NCBI RefSeq assembly: GCF_018613605.1
Contig: NZ_JAGGPU010000002.1
Span: 1-64,000 of the forward strand
DNA length: 64,000 nt
Direction: 5' to 3'
From: Pedobacter sp. ISL-64
GTDB taxonomy: Bacteria; Bacteroidota; Bacteroidia; Sphingobacteriales; Sphingobacteriaceae
Shown: positions 26,867-35,251 of the stretch, piece after piece
How the letters are laid out: every line of letters starts with the position of its first letter
How positions within the stretch are numbered: position 1 is the first letter of the stretch
The notes under the pieces: model-generated
What the model was told of the DNA's origin: nothing
Seen by the model: the letters and a program-made list of their open reading frames with translations, nothing else
The model's database searches: none
Program-made: the position numbers and the translations under genes

Positions 26867-28414
26867 ATGAAACCCATACATAGAACAATACTCCTGCTCA
26901 CGGTAATAGCTGCCGCAATTATGGAACTTATAGATATATCCATTGTAAATGTCGCACTGTCTCATATGAGCGGGAACCTTGGCGCGACACTGGAGGATAC
27001 CTCTTGGGTAATCACCGCCTATGCCATCGCAAATGTGATCATTATCCCCATGACCAGCTTTTTGACCACTAATCTAGGCCGCCGCAACTATTATATCGGG
27101 TCAGTCGTACTATTCGTTTTCTGCTCCTTCATGTGTGGCAATTCCTCCAATATCTGGGAATTAGTCTGCTTTCGGTTCCTGCAAGGCCTTGGCGGCGGGG
27201 CTTTGCTTTCCGTGTCAGCAGCTGTAGTCTATGAACTCTTCCCGAAAGAAAAGCAAGCTACTGCCAGCGCCATTTTTGGAGTAGGCATCTTCCTTGGACC
27301 AACCATCGGACCGACACTCGGTGGGTACATTACAGAATTTGCTTCATGGCCCTGGATCTTCTACATCAATTTGCCTATTGGAGTCCTTGTAGCATTTTCA
27401 TGTTATATGTTGTTGCCAGAGCCAGTTTTGAAGGGTAAGAAAACAGCAGTGGACTGGACAGGAATTGGACTTCTTGCCACCGGCATAGGCGCTTTGCAAA
27501 CCGTTTTGGAGAGAGGCCAGGCGGAGGACTGGTTTGACACCGGTTATATTGTAATCCTAACCGTAGTTGCAGTGATCTCGCTTGCAAGCTTTATATACTG
27601 GGAACTCCGCGTCAGTAACCCTGTAGTCGATCTGCGGGTGCTGAAGAGCAAAGAGCTAGCAATAGCCGCGGTATTAACCTTTATTACCGGAATTGGGATG
27701 TTCACTTCCATTTACCTCACTCCGGTTCTTTCCCAGCGTCTGCTCTCTTTTTCACCTTCGCAAACTGGAGTATTGCTGCTGCCAGGCTCGTTTGTTGCCC
27801 TTCTTGTACTGGTTTTATCTGGCAAGATTTTACAGAAAGGAGTTTCTCCCGTTTTAATTGTACTGTTTGGATTTATTTGCTTCATTTATTTCAACTGGTC
27901 CATGTCTCAAATTAGCCTGAACACCTCGTCCACTTACATCTCCATTGCCTTGATTTTCCGCGCGGCAGGTATGGCCTTTCTTACTGTCCCGCTGACCACA
28001 CTGGCAATATCCTCACTCGAAGCTAAAGACATGCCTCAGGGAGCCGCACTGAATAATATGATGCGTCAACTTGGTGGTTCGTTCGGAATTTCGATCCTAA
28101 ACACCTATGTAGCTCGAAGGATGGGTGTCCATCGGACTGATCTGATCAGCAACATCACAGAATACAATCCCATAGCCACTGAAAGAATTCACAATTTAAC
28201 GAAAACATTCCAGCAACGTGGTTTCGACCAATCAGCAGCATACGGGCGGGCAATGAAAGTAATTGACAACACCGTACAAAAGCATTCTTTGCTGTTAAGC
28301 TACATTGACGGATATCTCTTTATTGGAATCTTCTTTGCTTTGGCTATTCCTTTACTGTTACTGGTAGCCAAAAGGAGAAAAGGGCCTATAGTGATCGCAT
28401 CGGCCGACCACTAA
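26867..28414 (+). CDS. DHA2-family drug:H+ antiporter (EmrB/QacA-like)
   Basis: A 515-residue inner-membrane transporter with about 14 membrane segments. Motif D1 LIDISIVNVALSHMSGNLG sits in TM1, motif A-like LTTNLGRRNYY after TM2, LQGLGGGALLSVS in TM4 and motif C GIFLGPTIGPTLGGYI in TM5, all typical of DHA2 multidrug exporters. The C-terminal part has QGAALNNMMRQLGGSFGIS. It would expel a hydrophobic compound, possibly the one handled by the upstream hydrolase, methyltransferase and reductases. Confidence 0.92.
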   Translation: MKPIHRTILLLTVIAAAIMELIDISIVNVALSHMSGNLGATLEDTSWVITAYAIANVIIIPMTSFLTTNLGRRNYYIGSVVLFVFCSFMCGNSSNIWELVCFRFLQGLGGGALLSVSAAVVYELFPKEKQATASAIFGVGIFLGPTIGPTLGGYITEFASWPWIFYINLPIGVLVAFSCYMLLPEPVLKGKKTAVDWTGIGLLATGIGALQTVLERGQAEDWFDTGYIVILTVVAVISLASFIYWELRVSNPVVDLRVLKSKELAIAAVLTFITGIGMFTSIYLTPVLSQRLLSFSPSQTGVLLLPGSFVALLVLVLSGKILQKGVSPVLIVLFGFICFIYFNWSMSQISLNTSSTYISIALIFRAAGMAFLTVPLTTLAISSLEAKDMPQGAALNNMMRQLGGSFGISILNTYVARRMGVHRTDLISNITEYNPIATERIHNLTKTFQQRGFDQSAAYGRAMKVIDNTVQKHSLLLSYIDGYLFIGIFFALAIPLLLLVAKRRKGPIVIASADH

Positions 28415-28599
28415 GGAGATGGGCTAGTTCAGTATTAAACAATCGGCGGAGATTATAGCTGGATATTTTTAGCTTATTGCTTTAGCCAATTCTACACAGA
28501 AAGATTTGATTTTTATGTCTAGTTTCTATTGATTTTGAATGTAAATAATTGAATGAACAAATACGCTGATAAAATTATAGCAAACTTAATTCTTAAAAT

Positions 28600-28825
28600 A
28601 TGATTAAGGCAATGATGACGACCGGCAGTTAATTATCGAACTGTTGGCAAAGTCCTTTGAGGACAACCAGAGTGTAAACTACATTATCCCTCAGGATGCC
28701 AAAAAGCCGGAGCGCACTCGCGCTCTAATGGACTACTCCATCGAGGTATGTTCCCTGTTCGGCGAGGTATGGCTCTCCGATGATAAGAAAGCTTGCACCC
28801 TTATTTTGTATCTACCACCAAAAGT
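28600..28825 (+). pseudogene. GNAT-like acetyltransferase fragment, broken
   Basis: ATG 28600 begins MIKAM, then a frame change near 28613-28620 leads into DDRQLIIELLAKSFEDNQSV, NYIIPQDAKKPERTRALMDY and VWLSDDKKACTLILY, which I recognise as the N-terminal part of a GNAT-type acetyltransferase. After about 28810 the sequence departs from the family and runs into the 3' end of the convergent LuxR-type gene. The gene is thus both frameshifted and missing its C-terminal half. The stretch 28415-28599 holds nothing else I can support. Confidence 0.6.
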
Positions 28826-28928
28826 CAGTCCTTCCGGTTCTTTAATCAATTTTATCTGGCTTCAAGTAAAAAAAAAGGCCAGCTGGTCTTGCAAGACGGC
28901 AACTGTTTGTTCAAATCACTTAACCCCT

Positions 28929-29846
28929 TCAACGCTGATTGTTTTGCAGTTTATGAATCAGCGCAGCACGGTTTTTTACCTTCGTTTTTCGGAAAATATT
29001 TTGGATGTGTTTTTTTACAGTTTCCTCTGAAATGTCCATTTTGACGGCGATCTCTTTATTAGTCATTCCTTCATATAGCCTTTGTATGATTAGTGTTTCC
29101 GTTCTGGTGAGATTGTAATGCAGGCAGTTCGCATAAAATAGCATCAGGCTTGTACTACCAATTGTTATATGGGCCTTTTGCATATATTCCAATCTCGCCC
29201 TCCTGGCCGATTTAACGAAAAACAGCAAGGTGATAATAATGAAACCTAAATTGGCGCACAGGACAAAAGCGAATTGCTCAGCCTGCAACCAGCTCAGAAA
29301 AGTCATCCCTGACCAAGGGAGTACTGCGCAATAAACCATCATTTCCTCTGCATAGAAGCGGTCCTGCCGGTTTCGTTCATAACGTTGCCTGATTGCCTTC
29401 AGGATATCCCATAGAATCACAAAGAAATAAACAGTAGGTATGATTGATCCATATTTGGTATCTTTTTCGAGTTGTCCGTTAATCGAAGACAGGATAACGT
29501 AAAAGAATAAGTAAGGCAATAGTAGGAATAAAAACACACCGCGGGTTGCGTGCCAGCGGATTGAAACCAATTCAAATTCCCTGTAAAAATAATACGGGAA
29601 GTAGGAAGCCAATAAAAAGCCTGTGGCATTTGTGATCATTATCTGCACCTGTACTGGGAATTGTATTTCTGCATTCGGTAAAAAGCCAATAGAGATGTTA
29701 AAGAGTACCAGCAAAAACAACAATAGACAATACTTGCCTTGGTGAGCATCTTGGGGACGATAAAAATAACGCGCAATTTGCCAGATAAGCATAACGGTTT
29801 CCAACCCAATACAAATGAGGGTAACGATATGTATCTGTGTAGCCAT
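28929..29846 (-). CDS. Membrane-anchored LuxR-type regulator
   Basis: A 305-residue protein with about seven N-terminal hydrophobic segments (to about residue 200) and a C-terminal LuxR/FixJ HTH: LTRTETLIIQRLYEGMTNKE followed by IAVKMDISEETVKKHIQNIF. Proteins of this layout are one-component membrane sensors in Bacteroidota. It is convergent to the broken acetyltransferase, and its 3' end abuts that gene's remnant. No receiver domain is present. Confidence 0.8.
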   Translation of the reverse strand: MATQIHIVTLICIGLETVMLIWQIARYFYRPQDAHQGKYCLLLFLLVLFNISIGFLPNAEIQFPVQVQIMITNATGFLLASYFPYYFYREFELVSIRWHATRGVFLFLLLPYLFFYVILSSINGQLEKDTKYGSIIPTVYFFVILWDILKAIRQRYERNRQDRFYAEEMMVYCAVLPWSGMTFLSWLQAEQFAFVLCANLGFIIITLLFFVKSARRARLEYMQKAHITIGSTSLMLFYANCLHYNLTRTETLIIQRLYEGMTNKEIAVKMDISEETVKKHIQNIFRKTKVKNRAALIHKLQNNQR

Positions 29847-30151
29847 GTCCGCATATTTTTTACCTAATACATAAATAAATACGTTTGGTGGCTTTTACTA
29901 ATTAAGCCTAATCTTCTTATATGCATTGGCTAACCAGGACTACCTGTATGTTAAGAAAAGATTAAACGTATGTGCATATAAAGATACGAGTAAATACCCC
30001 GCGTATGGGATAATTGAAAAATGTGACGGTTCAATTACGAAAGTCAGCAAAGATCTTGGTTAACCAAATTCGGTATTCATAGTCGCCCAGCCGTTGCTCA
30101 TAGAAGTTAGATTTTGTTTGCTATACTGCCAACAGTTCTACCTTACTGTCT

Positions 30152-30976
30152 ATGCTGAAAGCGGAAGACTGTGCTATTGTCGATATGGCCGTCCACGCCA
30201 GTGTGTATGAAGGATTGTATGAAACGAATGTAAAGCGGTTCCCCCATAACAGCCTCATCCATTTGGAAAGGGCCCTAGTTGACGTGCAATCTAAATACCT
30301 TACGCGCATAGTGGTCATTGACGGTGTTTATTCACAGGATGGTGGCCTGTCCAAGATGGAAGAAATTTACGAGCTGACCAAAAAATATGGGGCATTTCTA
30401 ATGGTAGATGATGCACATGGGATCGGAGTTCTGGGACAAACCGGAAGAGGTGCCATTGAGATTTTTAGCTTGTTGGATAAAATAGATATTATTTCAGGAA
30501 CGTTAAGCAAAGCATTCGGGCATATTGGAGGATTTGTGATTGCCAAGCCAGAGGTCGCTAATTACTTGAAATTTCAATCACGCCAACAGGTATTTTCTTC
30601 AACATCAACGCCTGCCGCAGCTGGTTTGCTGAAGGCCATTGACTTAATAGATGAAGAACCGGAGTGGCGCATCAAACTAGCTGATAACGTTACATATTAT
30701 AAAAAGGGGCTATTGGATCTGAAACTTGATATCGGCACAACCGCCTCGCCGATCATACCAATTAAAATCGGAAATGCACATAAGACCGGAAATGCCGCAA
30801 GGTTACTGCTGGAGGCAGGAGTGTACGTAAATGCCATTGTCTATCCGGGTGTTTCCCGAAAGGATGCCCGTATAAGAACCAGCCTGATGGCTACCCATAC
30901 CCGTGAGCACATAGACAAGGTACTCAACGCATTTGAATATGTTAATCAGAGGCTACAAATTGCTAAAGGCGAATAG
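30152..30976 (+). pseudogene. 5'-truncated PLP-dependent synthase (AONS/KBL/SPT family)
   Basis: 274 residues of an alpha-oxoamine synthase: HASVYEG, DGVYSQDGGLSKMEEI, DDAHGIGVLG at 86-95, and the PLP lysine Lys120 in SGTLSKAFG. Complete family members have about 395 residues; roughly the first 110 are missing. In-frame homology reaches upstream to about 30107 (YTANSSTLL precedes ATG 30152), then a TAG stop interrupts. Weak remains of the lost part appear near 29995-30100 (KYPAYGIIEKCDG and KFGIHS) in broken frames. The substrate-binding N-terminal part is lost, so normal activity is unlikely. Confidence 0.7.
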
Positions 30977-31062
30977 CGGCGTATTTCACACAATTACCAT
31001 TATGGTAAAAATGATGTCACTGAATTAAAAATGTTTAAATTAGTTGGCATTTAAGTGAAACG

Positions 31063-31695
31063 ATGACAAAAAAAAGATATCAGGGACCGTCAAACGACAA
31101 GGAACGGTCTATGCAGAAGCTAATTGATGCCGTTGGGGTAGTTATCAAAACTAAAGGATATACCGGTCTAAGTGCTACCAATATAGCTCAGGCCGCAGGT
31201 CTGAGCAGAAGGCTTATCACACAGTATTTCGACACCATCGAGAATCTGATCGAGACCTATGTACGTGGTAAGGATTATTGGCTGGCCACAGCCGGCGATG
31301 CCGTTGACATGATAAAAAGAAGTAATGGAAATAATACGAGGAATATCCTAGATTGCCTTTTACAAAATCAACTGGACTATTTTCTCAGTAATGAGGAAAT
31401 GCAAAAAACTATTCTTTGGCAAATCAGTGAAAGAACCAAGATCATGACCGAGGTTTGTGAGGAAAGGGAGCTGCTCAGCAAATTCTTTTTTGCTTTGTCT
31501 GATAAAGAACTAGAAGGAAGGAATATTGATCTGAGAGCGGTTTCAGCCATACTTGTAGCGGGCATTTATTACCTAGTGTTGCATGCAAAATCCACCGACG
31601 TGTTATTCTGTGAAGTAGACCTAAATAAACCGGAAGGTATGGAAAGGATAAAAAATGCTATTAGCTTGTTACTCAAGAAGACCTATGAATCCTGA
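31063..31695 (+). CDS. TetR-family regulator 3
   Basis: A 210-residue TetR-like protein. The HTH is at about residues 16-60 (MQKLIDAVGVVIKTKGYTGL, SATNIAQAAGLSRRLITQYF). The C-terminal ligand domain lacks features I can assign. It lies 86 bases after the truncated PLP-enzyme gene, on the same strand, and no partner gene follows. Confidence 0.8.
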   Translation: MTKKRYQGPSNDKERSMQKLIDAVGVVIKTKGYTGLSATNIAQAAGLSRRLITQYFDTIENLIETYVRGKDYWLATAGDAVDMIKRSNGNNTRNILDCLLQNQLDYFLSNEEMQKTILWQISERTKIMTEVCEERELLSKFFFALSDKELEGRNIDLRAVSAILVAGIYYLVLHAKSTDVLFCEVDLNKPEGMERIKNAISLLLKKTYES

Positions 31696-31808
31696 TATTC
31701 GGTTGCAATAAGTTCCAGCGATTAGAGATGTAGATTTAGAGAGTTTTTATACGACAGAGACGTTTAGGTATTAACTGGGTTACGTATGATTATTCCATTA
31801 CCGATTAT
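31696..31808. other. Intergenic region before RNA-like element
   Basis: No gene or clear motif is seen. The promoter-like part of the following element begins at its right end. Confidence 0.3.
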
Positions 31809-31875
31809 GTGTAAAATTGTGCCGAGAGCGTTAATTTGCGGGGGCTAACTGTTCTAGTTTCCCCTGCTTATTTTA
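31809..31875 (+). ncRNA. Promoter plus short hairpin RNA element, copy A
   Basis: TAAAATTG (31812-31819) resembles a -7 box. It is followed by GAGAGCGTTA, then GCGGGGG (31838-31844) pairing with CCCCTGC (31861-31867) and TTATTTTA. The same order, spacing and words (GAGAGCGTTA, TGCGGGGG, GTTCT) occur at 41455-41517. I infer a roughly 45-55 nt transcript ending at an intrinsic terminator. From here to 32263 I see no gene. Confidence 0.45.
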
Positions 31876-32263
31876 CCTTAAGCTCTCAAGAAGCGACACT
31901 TTCCGATTTAACTTTGGCTAAGTAATAGATGTCTGATTTGCATTACTATTGCTTAGTCCATTCCATTTATTAAATCCAGCGAACGTTGTTTGATGACGAC
32001 CATTGCACCTCCATCTGACAAATTGCTTCACCGTTCAAAATAATTTCGAGATCTCAAATAAAGCCTGAGAATATTTTCCCTTCCGCAAAATTGTAGGCAT
32101 TTAACGGCTTTAGGCACGTTTTGTCATAGAAAATACCACTATTTAGTAATGTCTATTACCTGAATTGAGTATTTACAGTTGCAGGAAGGCCGGCTAATTT
32201 TACATCACATTTTAATTTTTAACCAGCACTGGAAAGCAACCATGCGCATTTAATCTCATTTCT

Positions 32264-32875
32264 ATGACAGCCAAAAAATTATATAACATATTGTTTGGTA
32301 TGGAGCATCTCCCGACTGAACTTCAGAATGAACAAGAACGCATAAGATTGGCACAATACTTAGATAGCATTATCGGTTCAAGCCAGCATACGCATACTCA
32401 GTTATTATTTAGTGCCGGACAGGAAGCGGAGTATATTTATTTTGTAGAGGAAGGCCTTGCCAGGGGTTACAATTACGACGCTGAAAGGCACAGAGAGGAT
32501 ACTGTTATTCTTTGGGATGAAGGCTCTATATTTACCGACCCTTCAGGCTTCTTTAAAAAGCGACCCGCTGATCTTAATGTAGAGGTCATGTCAGGGAGTA
32601 TTCTTAGGGTCATTTCCCATAAGCAATTGCTTGCGCTCTATGAGCAGTTCGCTTATGCAAACGTGTTCACCGCCTGTATGGCTTCAAGGTATACAAGCTA
32701 TTTTATCAAAAGAAGCCATGATCTGGTTAGTTTATCCGCTTGGGAAAGATACCAGGAACTTCTCCTCCGTCATCCTGGCATCGAGCAAAAGGTCACCAAA
32801 GAAATGATCGCATCCTATATCAACGTTGCGCCGCAGTCGCTTAGTCGCATATTAAAGGAAAACAGAGGGTTCTAG
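32264..32875 (+). CDS. Crp/Fnr-family regulator
   Basis: A 203-residue protein with a cNMP-binding-like beta-roll at about residues 35-120 (LLFSAGQEAEYIYFVEEGLA, DEGSIFTDPSGFF) and a compact C-terminal winged helix (TKEMIASYINVAPQSLSRIL). As in many Bacteroidota Crp-like proteins the cyclic-nucleotide contact residues are not obvious. It has no close co-oriented partner: the following gene candidate begins 190 bases away. Confidence 0.8.
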   Translation: MTAKKLYNILFGMEHLPTELQNEQERIRLAQYLDSIIGSSQHTHTQLLFSAGQEAEYIYFVEEGLARGYNYDAERHREDTVILWDEGSIFTDPSGFFKKRPADLNVEVMSGSILRVISHKQLLALYEQFAYANVFTACMASRYTSYFIKRSHDLVSLSAWERYQELLLRHPGIEQKVTKEMIASYINVAPQSLSRILKENRGF

Positions 32876-33065
32876 CCTGTGTGGCACTTTTACAATCAAC
32901 TCATGTCAATGTTTTTATGAATGTCTGTTAAGTTATTTCGCAACCTAGGTTACATCATTTTACCACATAAGTGTAGTTTAATTTAGAAGTCAAGAATGTA
33001 GCTTTAATTAGCCATTCAGGTCACCGGTTTCTCAAAGAAAAAGGCGTTATACTTAAATCATTACC

Positions 33066-33305
33066 ATGAAAATTGTAGATGCGGCGAAAATAACAGACAT
33101 TGCCAGGATCATATCCTTAGCGGTAATGCTTGCCTATTTGGCACTGCTGTTCATCCGTTTCATGAGTTCCTACTTGCCCAATCGGATATGGTATACTACC
33201 ATATCAATGCGGACTGGCTTCAATTGCCCTTACGCCCGAAAGAGAACCCGAAACAGAATCGCTCATGATCGTAAATTTGCACTGTTCCAGCGTTACGGCG
33301 GTTAA
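33066..33305 (+). CDS. Possible small membrane peptide
   Basis: A 79-codon frame whose first 35 residues contain a plausible membrane segment (ARIISLAVMLAYLALLFIRF), followed by a basic tail with no recognisable motif. I know no family for it. It may be the remnant 5' end of a longer membrane-protein gene. The flanks 32876-33065 and 33306-33475 hold nothing I can identify. Confidence 0.25.
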   Translation: MKIVDAAKITDIARIISLAVMLAYLALLFIRFMSSYLPNRIWYTTISMRTGFNCPYARKRTRNRIAHDRKFALFQRYGG

Positions 33306-33475
33306 TAGAGTGTGTTGAATTGCCCCTGACAGTAGGCAGCATTTCTGGTTTGGCCGACCATAAAAATCCACAACTACACAACTAATGAGACAATAAAAAT
33401 ATAGGTAAGACGTCTGACCTAAATAGATGTATAATTTAAGGTTCGCATTTATCCTAAAGTGCATATTACCGCCTT

Positions 33476-33841
33476 ATGGCACTAACAAAAAAAATAATGG
33501 GTGCGGTTGCAGCAATCGCACTAGTATTAACAACAATATTAACTTTTGCCTTTAAAGCAGACGGAGTGAATAAAGAGAAAACTTCTTTGTTAAGCAAACG
33601 CGCTGTGAATTGGTATTTTATTGGCACGGATCTGGCCGATGCCACTGACGCCAGTCAATATACAAGAACACCTAGTCCCGGTCAAATTTCTACGTGTGGA
33701 AATCCTAATCCGACATTGCCATGTCAGATCAGCGTTCCTGATGATGTAGAAAACGAATCAGATCTAGAAGCTTACTTTCTTGAACCAGCTCACGATGAAC
33801 CATCAGAGGTTTATAGCCAGTCTATAAGCAAAAAACCCTGA
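33476..33841 (+). CDS. Small exported protein, DUF6520-like
   Basis: A 121-residue protein with an N-terminal membrane or signal segment (KKIMGAVAAIALVLTTILTF). The mature part has a WYFIGTDL segment and two cysteines in STCGNPNPTLPCQIS, which is reminiscent of small exported DUF6520-type proteins that commonly accompany TlpA/SusC loci in Sphingobacteria. The tail is acidic. It is convergent with the SusD-like gene, with a bidirectional terminator between them. Confidence 0.5.
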   Translation: MALTKKIMGAVAAIALVLTTILTFAFKADGVNKEKTSLLSKRAVNWYFIGTDLADATDASQYTRTPSPGQISTCGNPNPTLPCQISVPDDVENESDLEAYFLEPAHDEPSEVYSQSISKKP

Positions 33842-33868
33842 AGTTAGTGACCTGATGCTAGTTAGACG

Positions 33869-33898
33869 AAAAGGTGCAGATATTGCACCTTTTCTAGT
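33869..33898. terminator. Bidirectional terminator
   Basis: AAAAGGTGCA and TGCACCTTTT form a perfect 10-bp stem around GATAT, with A-runs on the left and T-runs on the right, so it can end transcripts from both sides. The SusD stop codon lies at its right edge. Confidence 0.85.
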
Positions 33899-35240
33899 TT
33901 TGGGTTATACCGGTAATTTCTATTACATTTTCCGGAATCGGCAACGCATATCTAGGATCGTTGGGAGAAAGCTCGTAAGTTCTTCCGTCCAATTTCCTAC
34001 GCAGGATAATTTCTGGTTTTTCCTTGTTAAGTCGTTTGATGTCTGACCATCTCAATCCTCTAAAAACAAGCTCTTTCCGTCGCTCTGACAACACAGTTTT
34101 TAGCAATTCTTTCTGGTCAGTATTACTATATTCAACATAATTTTTTCTCACAATGCGATTTGACAAAAGTCGATGAAGGTCTGCCAAGGCTTCCTGTATT
34201 TTGTTCAACCTAGCGAAACACTCAGCTCTTGTCAGGAACATTTCATCTGTACCTATTCCCCAGAACAGCATTGAGTTATGCGATTCATAGCTTCCTTTAT
34301 ATTTGTAAGTATTATCTGTGTTTTTCTTAAAATATAAAGTCCTTCTCAAATCATAGGCGGAGTATCCGGAATATAGCGTGCTATCTATGTTCCCTACAAA
34401 TATCGACGTTGTCGATCCTGAAGCCAGTTCAAAGACTACTTCTGTATTAAATCTTGAAAAGGGCAAAGCTGCCAAAGTATCAAGCTCGTTGTAATCCAAC
34501 AGATCATTTCTTAGCTGTAGGCATGAGTCTGCATATTTACCGGCCATTGTATAATCACCCATAAAGAGATAGGTTCTTGACAGGAAACCGAATGCGGCAG
34601 GCTTGGACGGCCTAATGACATGGGAAGATTTTATATTCAGTAGTCCTGCTGCTCTTTTAAGATCGTCTATGATTTGATCATAGCATTGTTGAACATTTGA
34701 TCTTTTGGTAGGTTCGTTAAAATTTGTATTCAGCCTGATGGGTATTCCAAGATCTGAGCTTGCCGTAACAGGATCATATGCCTTTGCCCAAATGCCCATA
34801 CCGTTCAAGAAAGCGGATGCCCTGAATACCAATGCCTGCCCAAGTATATCTCTACTTCTGAACTTCTCTGAAGGTTCAAATTTATCGTAAGCCTCAATCA
34901 CAGCATTAGCATAGTTTACTTTTTCATAGAGGTTATACCAGTCGTTGACAGGGTTGGAAAAAACAACATTTTTGTTCCAGATATACAGATTTCTTTCATC
35001 CTCGCTGGCAAGTCCTTTCCAGAGTTCTGTAGTAAGGTAAAAATTATCGGCACTTGTTTCTCCTAGTGCCGATTCCTGCTCGCTCATCTTATAATAGGTA
35101 TCTAACATTGCCTGTAGGTCTTCAGCGGTTCCAGGTACGGCAAGCCTGCTGTCAGGTTTGGTTTCCAAGTATTTTTTACATCCTGTGATAGCCAAAGAAA
35201 AAACCATTAGGCACACTATCATCTTTTTTTCTGTCTTCAT
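33894..35240 (-). CDS. SusD/RagB-family lipoprotein
   Basis: A 448-residue surface lipoprotein with signal MVFSLAITGC (acylated Cys). It has SusD hallmarks: YLETKPDSRLAVPGTAEDLQ after the lipid anchor, NDWYNLYEKVNYANAVIE, KFRSRDILGQALVFRASAFL, the DLGIPIRL segment and a C-terminal ERRKELVFRGLRWSDIKRLN. It lies 11 bases after the SusC-like gene and is the last gene of a TlpA-SusC-SusD transcript. Confidence 0.92.
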   Translation of the reverse strand: MKTEKKMIVCLMVFSLAITGCKKYLETKPDSRLAVPGTAEDLQAMLDTYYKMSEQESALGETSADNFYLTTELWKGLASEDERNLYIWNKNVVFSNPVNDWYNLYEKVNYANAVIEAYDKFEPSEKFRSRDILGQALVFRASAFLNGMGIWAKAYDPVTASSDLGIPIRLNTNFNEPTKRSNVQQCYDQIIDDLKRAAGLLNIKSSHVIRPSKPAAFGFLSRTYLFMGDYTMAGKYADSCLQLRNDLLDYNELDTLAALPFSRFNTEVVFELASGSTTSIFVGNIDSTLYSGYSAYDLRRTLYFKKNTDNTYKYKGSYESHNSMLFWGIGTDEMFLTRAECFARLNKIQEALADLHRLLSNRIVRKNYVEYSNTDQKELLKTVLSERRKELVFRGLRWSDIKRLNKEKPEIILRRKLDGRTYELSPNDPRYALPIPENVIEITGITQN

Positions 35241-35251
35241 TTGATTAATAA

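Noticed and set aside
33204..33464. 86-codon minus-strand frame
   Set aside because: No recognised motif and low-complexity composition; no promoter or ribosome-binding evidence.
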